Shown one piece after another: positions 1-9,299 of a stretch of DNA of 64,000 nt (the first letter of the stretch is position 1; each line of letters begins with the position of its first letter). Under the pieces are notes generated by a model, which saw only the letters and a list, made by a program, of their open reading frames with translations, made no database searches and was not told the DNA's origin. Source of the DNA: Flammula alnicola. Lineage: Eukaryota > Basidiomycota > Agaricomycetes > Agaricales > Strophariaceae. Position numbers and translations under genes: made by a program. The DNA lies in contig JADNRV010000096.1 in the NCBI GenBank assembly GCA_015499995.1, positions 124,001 to 188,000 on the forward strand. Reading direction: 5' to 3'.

Positions 1-568
1 CAGGGCTTTTACTGAGTTATTGGCATTTAGGTTCTATATATTTCCTTGTCCTGATGGCCTGTGCAAGAATCCGACCTAATGTCCGACAGTTAAGAGGCGA
101 CTCTTGTGGAAACCTTGCTAGATTTATCTGGTGGCCTACTGGTATCAGTTTCTTTTACAAGCATCTTTTAAAAGGTCTTACTATCTCTTTGTAGATTCTG
201 TCTATGGTACTCTGATTAAAAAAGAACTCATACCTGCTATCTCATATCTACGCACCACATACCCTCTCCATGTTAGTCTCTTGTTCCCAACTTCTTTTCT
301 ACAGAATTTCGCTGTTGATCCACACTTGGACTGCACTAACCTAATGATGACGGATACCTTTTTTGACTCCATTTATCTATACAAGTAAGTCTCAGTTATT
401 TTTTGTCCTTTTATACCTTTGTCTCATTGCAACCGCTATAGTGATTTCATCAAAATACGTGATTGGGGCAGCTGGATTGACTGTTCTCCTTTCGTCCCTG
501 GCCCTGCATATTCCCTGGATTCTCTTAATGGCATTACTACCTCATCTACAAATATTGCCAGACTAACA
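1..568. other. Left-edge sequence, no supported gene
   Basis: No convincing coding region was found. Short open frames on the plus strand (for example 131-388) are rich in Leu, Ser, Tyr and Phe and have no recognisable motif. The stretch may hold the promoter of the oxygenase gene that starts near 569, but no clear TATA box or other element was identified. Confidence 0.4.
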
Positions 569-1305
569 ATGTCATCCTCTTTTCCAACACCCCCCTCTGA
601 TCAATCCCCTTCGCCTGCTCCATCTACCACGATTATACCTCCCCCAGAAGCAGTGACATCAGATAATCAGGTTTTTATGCCTTACCCGGACTGGGATGCC
701 CCTATGGAGTTGCCTGATCTCATTACCGTGGATATGAACTATGATCCCAGGTTACCATTCAACAAGAAGCCTGTTTTTGAACGGACAAGCAAGGAGGACA
801 GATGGAACGTTACTGAACAGCAGTGCGCTTATGCAAGAAACTGCACTTATCCAAAAGACCTGGAGGACTTCAAGAAAAAGGTACGTATTCCTATTTTTTA
901 AAAGTGTATATGTTGCTTATATGATTTGACCACCAGCTAGAAAAACAATTATCGAAAGGGCGTAAAACTCATCGCAAGAAATATTTATATTTCGATAGCA
1001 AGATACTTAACGGGTAGGTTTTTCTATGTGATTTATTTTCTTTTGATTGATGTTGATATATATTTATTCAGTGGGATGTTCCGCATGAATGATATATACA
1101 AAGATCTTTCCTATAGGTCTGTACCAACATGCCAGAAGAACTAAAAACCACTTTGTTCCCAAAAGTGGAATCAATTTACCCAAAAGTTCTCAAGAATGTT
1201 GATACCTGTCAAGAAGGCGTTAACAACTTCTTTTCTTCTGCCCATTTGGGATATTGGTTTTGATACGGAAGAAGGGTATGTCTTTTTCTGTGCTTTTTAA
1301 TTAAC

Positions 1306-1308
1306 TAA
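1306..1308. repeat. Target site duplication TAA (left) of Harbinger-1
   Basis: TAA at 1306-1308 is repeated at 5159-5161, directly outside the terminal inverted repeats. A 3-bp TWA duplication is the hallmark of PIF/Harbinger insertion. Confidence 0.9.
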
Positions 1309-1359
1309 GAGTCCGTTCGGCAATATGAACAGCTGTTCGTCGCTCGAACAGATTACCGT
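1309..1359 (+). repeat. Left terminal inverted repeat, Harbinger-1
   Basis: A 51-bp repeat beginning GAGTCCGTTCGGCAATATGA. It matches the reverse complement of 5108-5158 at 49 of 51 positions; both differences are C/T. Confidence 0.95.
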
Positions 1360-1469
1360 AAATAGTATCTCACGGCATTTGTGATCCACCTGGTCACATC
1401 GTGACTTGAACTTCCCATGCCCCTATCTCAATCAGATTATCATAGACTTGCGTCTGAACCACTGTAACT

Positions 1470-2823
1470 ATGCCCGGCTTTCGTGCGCTGCCATTTCGCC
1501 AAAGGCGGCTTCTCATTCTCGCTATTATCTCGATGATACAGGGTGCTACACTTGCTGTACAGCTCTATGCCAGTGAGTGGTATTGGAAACAAGATTACCA
1601 TACCTCTGCACTCACAGGGGCAATGTGGGTCAATGAACTCATCTATGGTCATCCAGAAAGGATTCGGAGCTGTCTTGGGATGAGGGTCCATGTTTATTTG
1701 ACACTCGTTGCTGAACTCCAGACCCATGGACTATCCGACTCCAGATATGTCACGTTGAGGGAGAAGGTTGCAATCTTTCTCTATACCTGTGTAACTGGAC
1801 TTTCAATACGCCACGTTGGGGAGAGATTCCAACGGTCAAATGACACAATATCAATGTAAATAGTCCAATTTAGAGGGATCTTTCAGCACTTTCACAGCTT
1901 TGATCTAGATACTTCAAGGAGATGCTTGTTGCCCTCTCATCAGCTGGGTTCTACAATGAACATGTCTGCCTTCCATTGGTTGATGACCCCGTGCCATCTG
2001 AGATCCTCAACAATCCCAGGTGGTTTCCATTCTTTGAGGGTGCTATTGGCGCAATGGATGACACCCACATTCGCTGCAGTCCATTGAAGAAGGAACGGGA
2101 TGCAGTTCGGAATCGGAAGGGCGAGTTGACACAGAACACATTGGCATGCTGCTCTTTTGATTTCAAATTCCAGTATATCATGAGCGGCTGGGAAGGATCT
2201 GCAGCTGATGCCTCTCTTTTTCACAATGCCCGCCTGAATGATCTCCAGATCCCCGGAGGCAAATACTATTTGGCAGATGGGGGTTTCGGTGCTTGTGATG
2301 CACTTCTTATCCCATACAGAGGGGTTCGATATCATCTAGCAGAGTGGGGCCATGCAGGTGTCCGGTATGTTTTTATTTGAAACTTTCTTTCAATTTTTTT
2401 TTCATTGATGGAACTGATAGACCTGCTAATCCTGAAGAACTCTACAATCTCCGTCATGCATCTGCTCGCAATGTTGTTGAGCAGATATTTGGTTCTCTAA
2501 AGAAACGTTTTGGCATTCTCACATCCTCCCCTCAATACGACATGGATATTCAAGCCCGGATTCCGCCAGCACTTGCTGCTGTACATAATTTCATCTTGAA
2601 GTATGATCTTATCGAGCTGGATGAGATTGCTCGTGAGAACACTGGAGATCCAGCACCTGGTAATCTTCCTGCTGAAAGAGATTTTGGGACCCTGGCTCGT
2701 GGTGCACCAACAGTAGCAGAGAAGGCACGTGCAAAAGCGAAACGAGATGGTATTGCTCAGGCTATGTGGATTAGTTATCAGAACATCTTAACTCAATGTC
2801 ACGCAGAAGAGACATTAGAATAG
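1470..2823 (+). CDS. Harbinger-1 transposase (HARBI1-like, DDE)
   Basis: Three exons, 1470-1855, 1909-2364 and 2421-2823, join in frame to give about 414 residues. Introns have GTAAAT/TAG and GTATGT/TAG ends. The middle exon holds the first catalytic aspartate in GAIGAMDDTHIRC and the second in YYLADGGFG. The third exon begins PANPEELYNLRHASARNVVEQ, with the catalytic glutamate followed by IFGSLKKRF. This is the DDE_Tnp_4 arrangement of PIF/Harbinger transposases, which act in the nucleus on the TIRs together with a Myb-like partner. The N-terminal exon contains GLSIRHVGERFQRSNDTIS, a conserved helix-turn-helix-like segment. The start at 1470 is the first ATG of the open frame and lies 111 bp inside the TIR. 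No stop or frameshift was found, so it could encode a full protein. The exon structure matches that of the second Harbinger at 5863. Confidence 0.92.
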
Positions 2824-3181
2824 ATTTTATTATATCAACTGTTGTAATGAATGTATGTTTATAAAGAGTGAATGTGTATCGAAAAGAGTGTTTCTACTCC
2901 TCATCGGAGAAGAGAGGATCCTCCATGTCAAGCTTGACTCACACCCAGTTCTTGTGAAGCTTCGTATTCTTCATCACCTGGACATAACCTTCAGCGGCAT
3001 ATGGTTCCTTCTCCAGAACGTTGATCAGGCGCGCAAGATCACGACCACGAAGCCAATCCTCCTCAAGATCCATAGCAAAAGCAATCACCTTCTGTTTGCG
3101 AGCAGGAGTCGAAGGACCATCAGGCTGAAGGACCTTCTCGAGGAGGTTTGTAACACGATCATATGAGGTTGCAATACTGCC

Positions 3182-4217
3182 GAGGTCTTTGCTGTGCCCC
3201 CCCTATTCCTACCGGAATCCGGTGGAATCCGGTGGAATATAGGGCCATTCCGGTGGAATCTCCTGCCAAATTTCTGAATTTTTTTTGAAAAAGGGGCAAA
3301 TTCCGAGATTCCACTGGAATGTTGACCGGAATGCAACAGGAGTGGAATGGCTGGAATGGAACAACTAGATATTCCACTGGAATGGAATAGAAGTGCATTA
3401 TGATTTGGTGATTTCTGATGTCTATATATAGAAATAGACATCAGTTCCTGTCTGTGGTATTGAAATAAAATTGGATAGTGTGCCAAGACATATTCCCAAT
3501 TAGGAAATTCAATATTTGGATCAGGTGATTTTGAAAAGACTCAGGTTTGGTCGAGTTTTTTGCAGTTTTCTCATCAACAAGAGCAGCAGATCACATGATT
3601 TCTAAAGATACACAGGTTTCACAGCAGGTGCTATAATTACCTTTTTAGGCATAAAATTCCCACGGTCCTCAAAACAGCCTAAATATGGTAATATTGCCTG
3701 TCTGGGACACATAATATAGATATATTTAGAATCTCCTCAAAATGCTAAATCTGATGGTACCTTATTGACCCTGAATCACTCACACGTTCAGTTGCATAAC
3801 ATAAGTATCTCAAATAGACAAATAAGGCATATAAAGGAGTCAATTTGCACATGTCACACCTGTGTGACATGTGAGTCTTGTGCCTGAATTTTTTGGTTTC
3901 AGACACCTGCCAGATTAGGGTGGACCCTATAGTTTTCGCAACCTATTTTAGATGATTTCACCTAAATTTCTATATTTAGATTTTGCGGGGCGGTTTTTGG
4001 ACAAAGGGCTTGGGATAAGGAGAGGTGTGACTTTTTTACAAATTCAAAGGCCTGTGACATGTGACATCTAAATTAAACAAAATACAATGTATTCCCGTCC
4101 ATTCCAGTGGATTTTGGTCTCATTCCACTGGATTCTGGTCATTCCACTGGATTCCGGTCCCATTCCACCGGATTCCAGTCATTCCTACCGGAATAGGTGG
4201 GGCACAGCAAAGTACTG
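3182..4217. mobile_element. Non-autonomous KDZ-type element nested in Harbinger-1
   Basis: A 1036-bp insert flanked by the 8-bp direct repeat ATACTGCC (3174-3181 and 4218-4225). Its ends are inverted repeats: the left starts GAGGTCTTTGCTGTGCCCC, the right (reverse complement) CAGTACTTTGCTGTGCCCC, each followed by a CTATTCC-type motif. Inside both ends lie clusters of short palindromic motifs of the type ATTCCACTGGAAT and GGATTCCGGTGGAATCC. The centre is AT-rich and has no coding region. The same terminal signature occurs at 36065, 42420 and 45852, where the subterminal motif is GGACTCCANNTGGAGTCC. Assignment to the KDZ group is by similarity of ends to the element at 36-42 kb, which encodes a KDZ transposase. 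Confidence 0.82.
3848..3873. repeat. Perfect 12-bp inverted repeat in the nested element
   Basis: CACATGTCACAC at 3848-3859 and its reverse complement at 3862-3873 are separated by two bases. A related half site (GTGACATGTGACA) lies near 4050. It could form a cruciform or bind a dimeric protein; no function is evident. Confidence 0.7.
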
Positions 4218-5107
4218 ATACTGCCCATTAACTTGGTTCCAGGTGTTTCACGAGCTCGCTTCACATTGTTTGAAGGTGGCGCAGAGCTGGCAGCATGTTT
4301 GTGATTGCTGCGAGCTGGAGTTTTGGCCTGATAAAATAGAATCAGTTTGCGGTGTCAAAGAGGAAGACGAAAACACAAACTGGCTGGTTCTCTTCCGATG
4401 TGCTGTCAGCTTTGCTTGCCTGATCCTCATCAGCACCCTTCTCCTCCTTCTCACCCTCATCTGAATCAGCAGTACCAGTCGAGGTTGCATCATCCACGGC
4501 AACGCTATGAGTTTGCGATGCATGGAAAACATGCAAACCCTTCGGGGCACTATGGCCACAAAGCTCATCGTACCGAGACAGATGCGGCCACCCCTTGTTG
4601 CGGAATGGGGCAGCATCAGGGTGCTTCTCGATGTAATCGTTCCACTTTCCCTCTTTGGCATCACGGTCAGAGTCGATGTCTGCCCCGAGTTCGTCATCCC
4701 ATGACCAGCCAGAGTTGCTTCGGATGGCACGGACAATCTCATAGATAGCCTTGAGCTACGAGAAATTTCAGTGTGGAAAGAATGCAATAGAAAAGGCCAC
4801 TCACATTCTGATACTTGGATCTGCAAGAGTCCTTGGATTTGTCGCCACCGCGAGTCTTCGTTTCGTTGACTTTTGCAGCAGCTCCAACCCAGGTTACGGT
4901 TTTAAAACCACCATCACAGCCTTGAGACTTCATCTCGATGAGAAAATCGAGGAGATTCTCCTCATCAGAGGTCGTCCAGTAGGCTCGTGGCATTGGGGGC
5001 AATGGAGGCAGGAAGAAAGAGCAGAAACGCACCCCAAACATGCGGTCAGCACGTTCTTACAGTGGATGTCACGCAGTAATCAGTAATTTCGGGCCGGGTT
5101 TCTATAT

Positions 5108-5158
5108 ACGGTAATCTGTTCGAACGACGAACAGCTGTTCATATTGCCAAACGGACTC
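5108..5158 (-). repeat. Right terminal inverted repeat, Harbinger-1
   Basis: Reverse complement begins GAGTCCGTTTGGCAATATGA and matches 1309-1359 at 49 of 51 bases. The TAA target duplication follows at 5159-5161. Confidence 0.95.
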
Positions 5159-5696
5159 TAACATTCAATTGAGGTTTTCAGGGTAACAATACACCCTCGA
5201 TGGCCGATCCTTCTACATTGCAGAAGGATGGAAAGAAACATGTCAACACATCACAGAATGTTCCTAGAGCAACCCGCGAACTGAAGGAAAATTCCCCTGA
5301 GTACCGCATGTTTATTGAAGCATTGGAGCCAGTCTTCAATTGGATTGGAAAGCTTGTAAGTATTCATGTTTCTGCCCATATATTTCAAGTGCTAACTTAT
5401 TTCTAGCTCAAAGAGCTCCTGCCGGATAGCTTTCAAACCCTTTCCTACCTTGTTAGCGTCTTGCCAAACTGCGACACATCACCCGTCCATCCTTTCTCTG
5501 GCTTTGTGGTCAATATCAACGTTTCAACTCGCATTCATCGTGACTGGGGTGATGAAGACATCTGTCTCATTCTTGTTCTCTCTGATTGTATCGGAGGAGA
5601 ACTCTGTCTTTTGGAGCCTGGCATCGTACTTAAATTGTATACAGGGGACATTGTTATATTCAAGTCAGCTGACATTAGCCACTTCAACCTCCATTA

Positions 5697-5740
5697 GGCT
5701 GTGTTCGGCAACATAATTTGGAATTATAATACGGAATTAT
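5697..5740 (+). repeat. Left terminal inverted repeat, Harbinger-2
   Basis: Begins GGCTGTGTTCGGCAACATAA; 41 of 44 bases match the reverse complement of 8795-8838. The TTA duplication lies at 5694-5696 and 8839-8841. Confidence 0.93.
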
Positions 5741-5862
5741 AATTTTGATCGTGATCACGTGTTCCTTTGTGTGACACCTAAATTAGGAAGTGATGCGGCC
5801 TGCGATAAGATCAGTCGCGTCTGCGTTCGCTACGTCTGTGTTGTCCCTCTATATTTTGAGCT

Positions 5863-7211
5863 ATGCCGCGCGACCTCGAGCAACTCAGAATATCTTTGGT
5901 GCAGAGGGTAGTGACTTCCACAGGATACTTCCTCCATGTTATAGGAATTGCTGCCACTCTTTACCAAAACCCATCTTACTGGAGCCAACCTTATCATGAT
6001 TCGGCTCTCTCTGGACAAGCATGGGTTAATGAACTCATCCACGGCCATCCAGAACGGATATACAATGAGCTCGGCATGAACCTCCATGTATTCATGGCTT
6101 TTGTGGCCAATTTACAACTCCTTTCCGGCCTTACTGTATCTAAATTTGGTGTTACTGTGGAAGAACAGGCCGCAATCTTTCTCTACATGTGCGTTACTGG
6201 TCTCTCCATCCGCCATGTTGGAGAAAGGTTTCAGCATTCAAATGAAACCATATCATTGTACATATTCTTTACCTTCATGCATTTCATAGCTGAACAAAAT
6301 CAATAGTTATTTTCATACGGTTCTCGATGCTGTTTCCTCTGGGCCCTTCTATAACACCTACATCAAACTTCCCGATATAAATGCACCCCTTTCTGAATAC
6401 ATTCGCTACAACCGGAAACTCTATCCTTTCCTGAAGGATGTCCTTGGAGCACTTGACGGAACCCATATCAATTGTTTCACATCTGCTGCAGATCGCCATG
6501 CTGCAAGGGATCGAAAAGGCGGTGTTACACAGAATTGTTTGGCGGTCTGCTCTTTTGGATTTAGATTTCTTTATTTTATCAGTGGATTTGAGGGCTCAGT
6601 GGCAGATGCAACCATGTACATGCATGCCCGTTTGTTGGATTTTATGATTCCTGAGGGAAAATACTATCTAGCCGATGCTGGATTTGCACTCTGCGATACA
6701 CTACTTGTTCCATATCATAATGTTCGTTACCATTTGCAAGAGTGGGGAAGGGCAAACATCCGGTAAGCATATATGTTCTTGTTCATACAATTCAGTCTGA
6801 CAGTTTCTCAGACCAATAAACAAGGAGGAGCTCTTCAATTTGCGACATGCGCAGGCCCGTAATGTTATTGAGCGCATTTTCGGTGTCCTGAAGAAGCGAT
6901 GGGACATTCTCAACTGAGCACCTCAGTTCAGTATGCCTATTCAAGCCAAGATACCTCCGGGACTTGCAGCTGTACACAACTTCATTATGGACCATGACGA
7001 AGAAGATCTTCAGCATATACTCAATGAACTTGATGAGGCTGAAGGCACTCCAACAGGTGAAGCAAGTGATGGTGCAATCCCCCCAGAGGAACGTGAACGG
7101 GCGAGTAACTTGCGAGATCAGATTGCAACAAGGATGTGGGATAGTTATCAACAATATTTACATGACCATCCTGATATTTTAGAAGAGAATTTTGTAGCTG
7201 AAACTTACTAG
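5863..7211 (+). pseudogene. Harbinger-2 transposase with one internal TGA
   Basis: Exons 5863-6257, 6307-6762 and 6812-7211 join in frame. The middle exon has exactly the length (456 nt) of its counterpart in Harbinger-1. It shows the DDE motifs LGALDGTHINC, YYLADAGFA and RNVIERIFGVLKKRW, the last being the catalytic glutamate. The family conserves an Arg/Ser-Pro-Gln segment after the last motif; here the frame reads DILN, TGA (6915-6917), APQFSMPIQAK, where Harbinger-1 has SSPQYDMDIQAR. A CGA-to-TGA change explains the break. The rest of the frame is clean and ends with TAG at 7209-7211. An enzyme of about 416 residues would be expected before the mutation. Confidence 0.88.
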
Positions 7212-7380
7212 ATAGATATCATCAAAGAAAAAGGAATGACATTAGATCTGGACCAATATAAGAAAGAACTAGTAAAGGGTATATGTAAATGAGTGTGCTG
7301 ATGTATAATAATTAGTGAAAGTGTAGTAACAAAGTAGGACAGGAATAGGGTATGATAAGAATAAGATAGTTAAAAATAAA

Positions 7381-8578
7381 TTACGCAGTACCAAGCCCAA
7401 TAGCCTCCTCAACCTTTGCGTTGATCCACGTGTGGCGCCACTCCTCATCATCAGCATCAAGGGCAAGATATCCATCAGCCGCAGCAATGTTCTTCTCCAG
7501 GCAGAGACAGAAGACGAGTTGGTCACTGGTTGTCATCCACTTCTCTGCTTGTGCAAGCTTGAGAGCTTCCTTTCGACGATATGGGGTACGGAGAGATGGA
7601 TCCATAGCAAGGACCTTGCAGATGTTGTCGCCGAAGTTGGTGATAGACTGAGTGAGACCATGGAGACGATCAGCATTGCGGCCAGTTGTCTTTGCCTTCT
7701 TTGGTGGTGGCGTGAAGGAGACAGGAGAGTCAGCTCACTCACGTTTGCAAGAAGAACGAGGAGTGGAGGGGAGGGTCTAAAAGAGAACCAAATACAGTAA
7801 TGAGCACGAGGACAAGAAAACAAAAAAGATCATAGCAAACTTACCTCAAAAGAGTCATCCTTCTCAACATTGCGAGAGGATTGTCGAGCATGAGCAGGAC
7901 TACCAGCAGCAGCCTAGAAAAGAATATAAAAAATAGTCAGCATGCGAGACATCAATGAAAAATAATGGGTACATACCGGTGTAGTGATAGGATCATTGTG
8001 CTCGCCATTATCCTTCTTGACATCCAAGGCATCAGCCTCAGCCGCAGCGGCAGTGATGAGAGGTACAGCAGCAGCGGCAAGGCCTGTGGTGCCCTGAGAA
8101 GGGAGGTAGACATGGGTGCCGCGGAGAGTGGCAGGCATAATCATGGTGACTCTTTCGAGATGAGGCCAGCCATGATTTTCGAAAGGTTTGGCCAGCGGAT
8201 GGGACTTGAGGAACGTCGCCCACTGGTCTTCCATGTCAGGGGAGATGTCAGCACCACGGACGTCGCTCCAGGTCCAACCCGATTGGGTCCTGATGTCCTG
8301 GATAGCACGCCAGATATGACGAAGCTGAAAGTAAGGATGGTGAGACAAGAAAGATTGAAGAGTAAGTTACGTACCATGGCCCATTTATTTTGGCAAGATT
8401 TCGCAGTCTTAGGCCCACCCTTGGTCCTTGTAGCCTCAAGCACACTAACGACACCATGGAATGTTGTCATTTTGAAGCTGGAGCCATCCCCAGCAGAGGC
8501 GCGGTGTTGAAAGAGAAACTCGATGAGAGTCGTCTCGTCGGCAGTGGTCCAGATGGCTTGCGAGGTGTCTTTAGCCAT
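7381..8578 (-). pseudogene. Harbinger-2 Myb/SANT-like protein, one probable nonsense codon
   Basis: Starts at ATG 8576-8578 (MAKDTSQAIWTTADETTLIE). Exon 1 ends KSCQNKWAM at a GTACGT donor and exon 2 begins LRHIWRAIQDIRTQSGWTW; this junction is at the same place as in the Harbinger-1 partner. Two short exons follow (AAAGSPAHARQSSRN... and TLPSTPRSSCKRE), then SPVSFTPPPKKAKTTGRN and a conserved C-terminal segment (NFGDNICKVLAMDPS...) ending with TAA at 7381-7383. Between KRE and ADSPVSF the frame has TGA at complement 7735-7737. This could be CGA decay, or part of a short intron starting GTGAGT. The N-terminal trihelix-like domain would bind the element ends and the protein would assist the transposase. 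Confidence 0.8.
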
Positions 8579-8794
8579 AGTGTGAAAGAAAAGGATGTGA
8601 AGAAGTGGATAGAAAAAGAGTGAGAGGAATCGGAGCAGAGATGGTGGTGGAAGAGAGCAAAAGAGATGGTATATACACAGGCGAAGCGCACTCAACAAAC
8701 AAAGTCGCGCTACGCGAGCGCATTGTCACAAAAAGTCACATTAGCACGGGATCTTGGAAACATGTGATGATAATTCAACTACCATATATAGGTC

Positions 8795-8838
8795 ATAATT
8801 CGGTATTATAATTCCGAATTATGTTGCCGAACGCAGCC
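8795..8838 (-). repeat. Right terminal inverted repeat, Harbinger-2
   Basis: Reverse complement begins GGCTGCGTTCGGCAACATAA and pairs with 5697-5740 (41 of 44 bases). The TTA duplication follows at 8839-8841. Confidence 0.93.
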
Positions 8839-8974
8839 TTACACTGGTAAAAGAGCTTCTCTGGTATTCCATACTGACAGAGCTGCCAGAGCATGGGCCA
8901 AGGATAGAAATGGCTGGGATCACAACATATACATGCTCTGCACAAAAAGCAATGATCCAGACTCTCAGTTGTAG

Positions 8975-9299
8975 CGTCATATATTGTGTCGCATGTAGCG
9001 TCGCTTTTAAATTATATAGTCTTAGTATTTGTCCAATCAAAGTCACCCATGAATCAGAATCTTAGGGAATAGCATGGGTAAACTATGGGTGTTCAGAGAC
9101 CTACCAGTACCGATACATCTGCAAGCGCGTTTTGGCTAAATAGTAGGCCGTGCCTCAGTAGTGCCACGTGATGCCGAAGCTCCTCTGTAGCACTCAGTAG
9201 TAAACAATGCAACAGTAGCGTCACGTAGGACGTTGGATCACTATCAGGCACTACAAACATGGCTTCTTCATACTGAACTCATCCTTTCTACACATCCCT
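8975..9299. other. Intergenic, nothing identified
   Basis: AT-balanced sequence between the end of the oxygenase gene and the DUF6532-like gene. No open frame, repeat or regulatory motif stands out. It presumably holds the promoter of the gene starting near 9300. Confidence 0.4.

Larger units (their letters stand above)
2939..4993 (-). pseudogene. Harbinger-1 Myb/SANT-like DNA-binding protein, split by an insertion
   Basis: Read on the minus strand from ATG 4993 (MPRAYWTTSDEENLLDFLIE), exon 1 is 4805-4993. Exon 2 starts at 4755 (LKAIYEIVRAIRSNSGWSWD). A third exon runs from an acceptor before PAKTPARSNHKHA into GTKLMGSIATSYDRVTNLLE and ends KNTKLHKNWV with TGA at 2939-2941. The N-terminal part fits the Myb/SANT-like domain (Myb_DNA-bind_3 type) that recognises Harbinger termini and imports the transposase. 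The 1.04-kb element at 3182-4217, with its 8-bp duplication, sits between KLMGS and IATSY; the frame continues perfectly if it is removed. All other exon junctions join in frame, so the insertion is the only lesion seen. An acidic, Lys-rich linker separates the DNA-binding part from the conserved C-terminal helix. Confidence 0.85.
1309..5158 (+). mobile_element. PIF/Harbinger DNA transposon Harbinger-1 (3.85 kb)
   Basis: A full-length element bounded by 51-bp inverted repeats and a TAA duplication. It carries the two genes typical of the superfamily in convergent orientation: a DDE transposase on the plus strand (1470-2823) and a Myb/SANT-like DNA-binding protein on the minus strand (2939-4993). 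It lies in a short intron of the TET/JBP-like gene, at the branch-site region: without it the intron reads CTAAC about 20 nt before the acceptor. The element itself is broken by a nested KDZ-type insertion at 3182-4217. The transposase frame is open, so this copy may have lost activity through damage to its partner gene. Confidence 0.93.
5697..8838 (+). mobile_element. PIF/Harbinger DNA transposon Harbinger-2 (3.14 kb)
   Basis: A complete element with 44-bp inverted repeats and a TTA target duplication, different in sequence from Harbinger-1 although both ends share a TTYGGCAA-like core. It encodes a plus-strand DDE transposase (5863-7211) and a minus-strand Myb/SANT-like protein (7381-8578), the same convergent design as Harbinger-1. 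It lies inside the last coding exon of the TET/JBP-like gene. Both of its genes carry one TGA where coding sequence is expected, so this copy is probably dead. Confidence 0.93.
569..8974 (+). pseudogene. TET/JBP-like 2-oxoglutarate Fe(II) oxygenase gene split by two transposons
   Basis: Coding pieces lie at about 569-880, 937-1013, 1072-1275, 5182-5350, 5406-5696 and 8842-8974. The C-terminal part shows the double-stranded beta-helix pattern of 2OG-Fe(II) oxygenases: the metal-binding HRD (HxD) in STRIHRDWGD, a GGELCLLEPG strand, GDIVIF, a second histidine in SHFNLH, and the 2OG-binding arginine in GKRASLVFHTD. This pattern resembles the TET/JBP-like proteins expanded in Agaricomycetes, which modify 5-methylcytosine and are often found with KDZ transposons. 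A PIF/Harbinger element occupies an intron (donor 1276, acceptor 5181, only 53 nt without the insert). A second element interrupts the last exon immediately after HFNLH, and the frame resumes as YTGKRASLVF after 8841 and ends at TAG 8972-8974. A TAA at 1142-1144 and an unresolved frame change across the intron suggest older decay. The family is inferred from motifs, and the upstream exon order is less certain than the oxygenase core. Confidence 0.72.
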
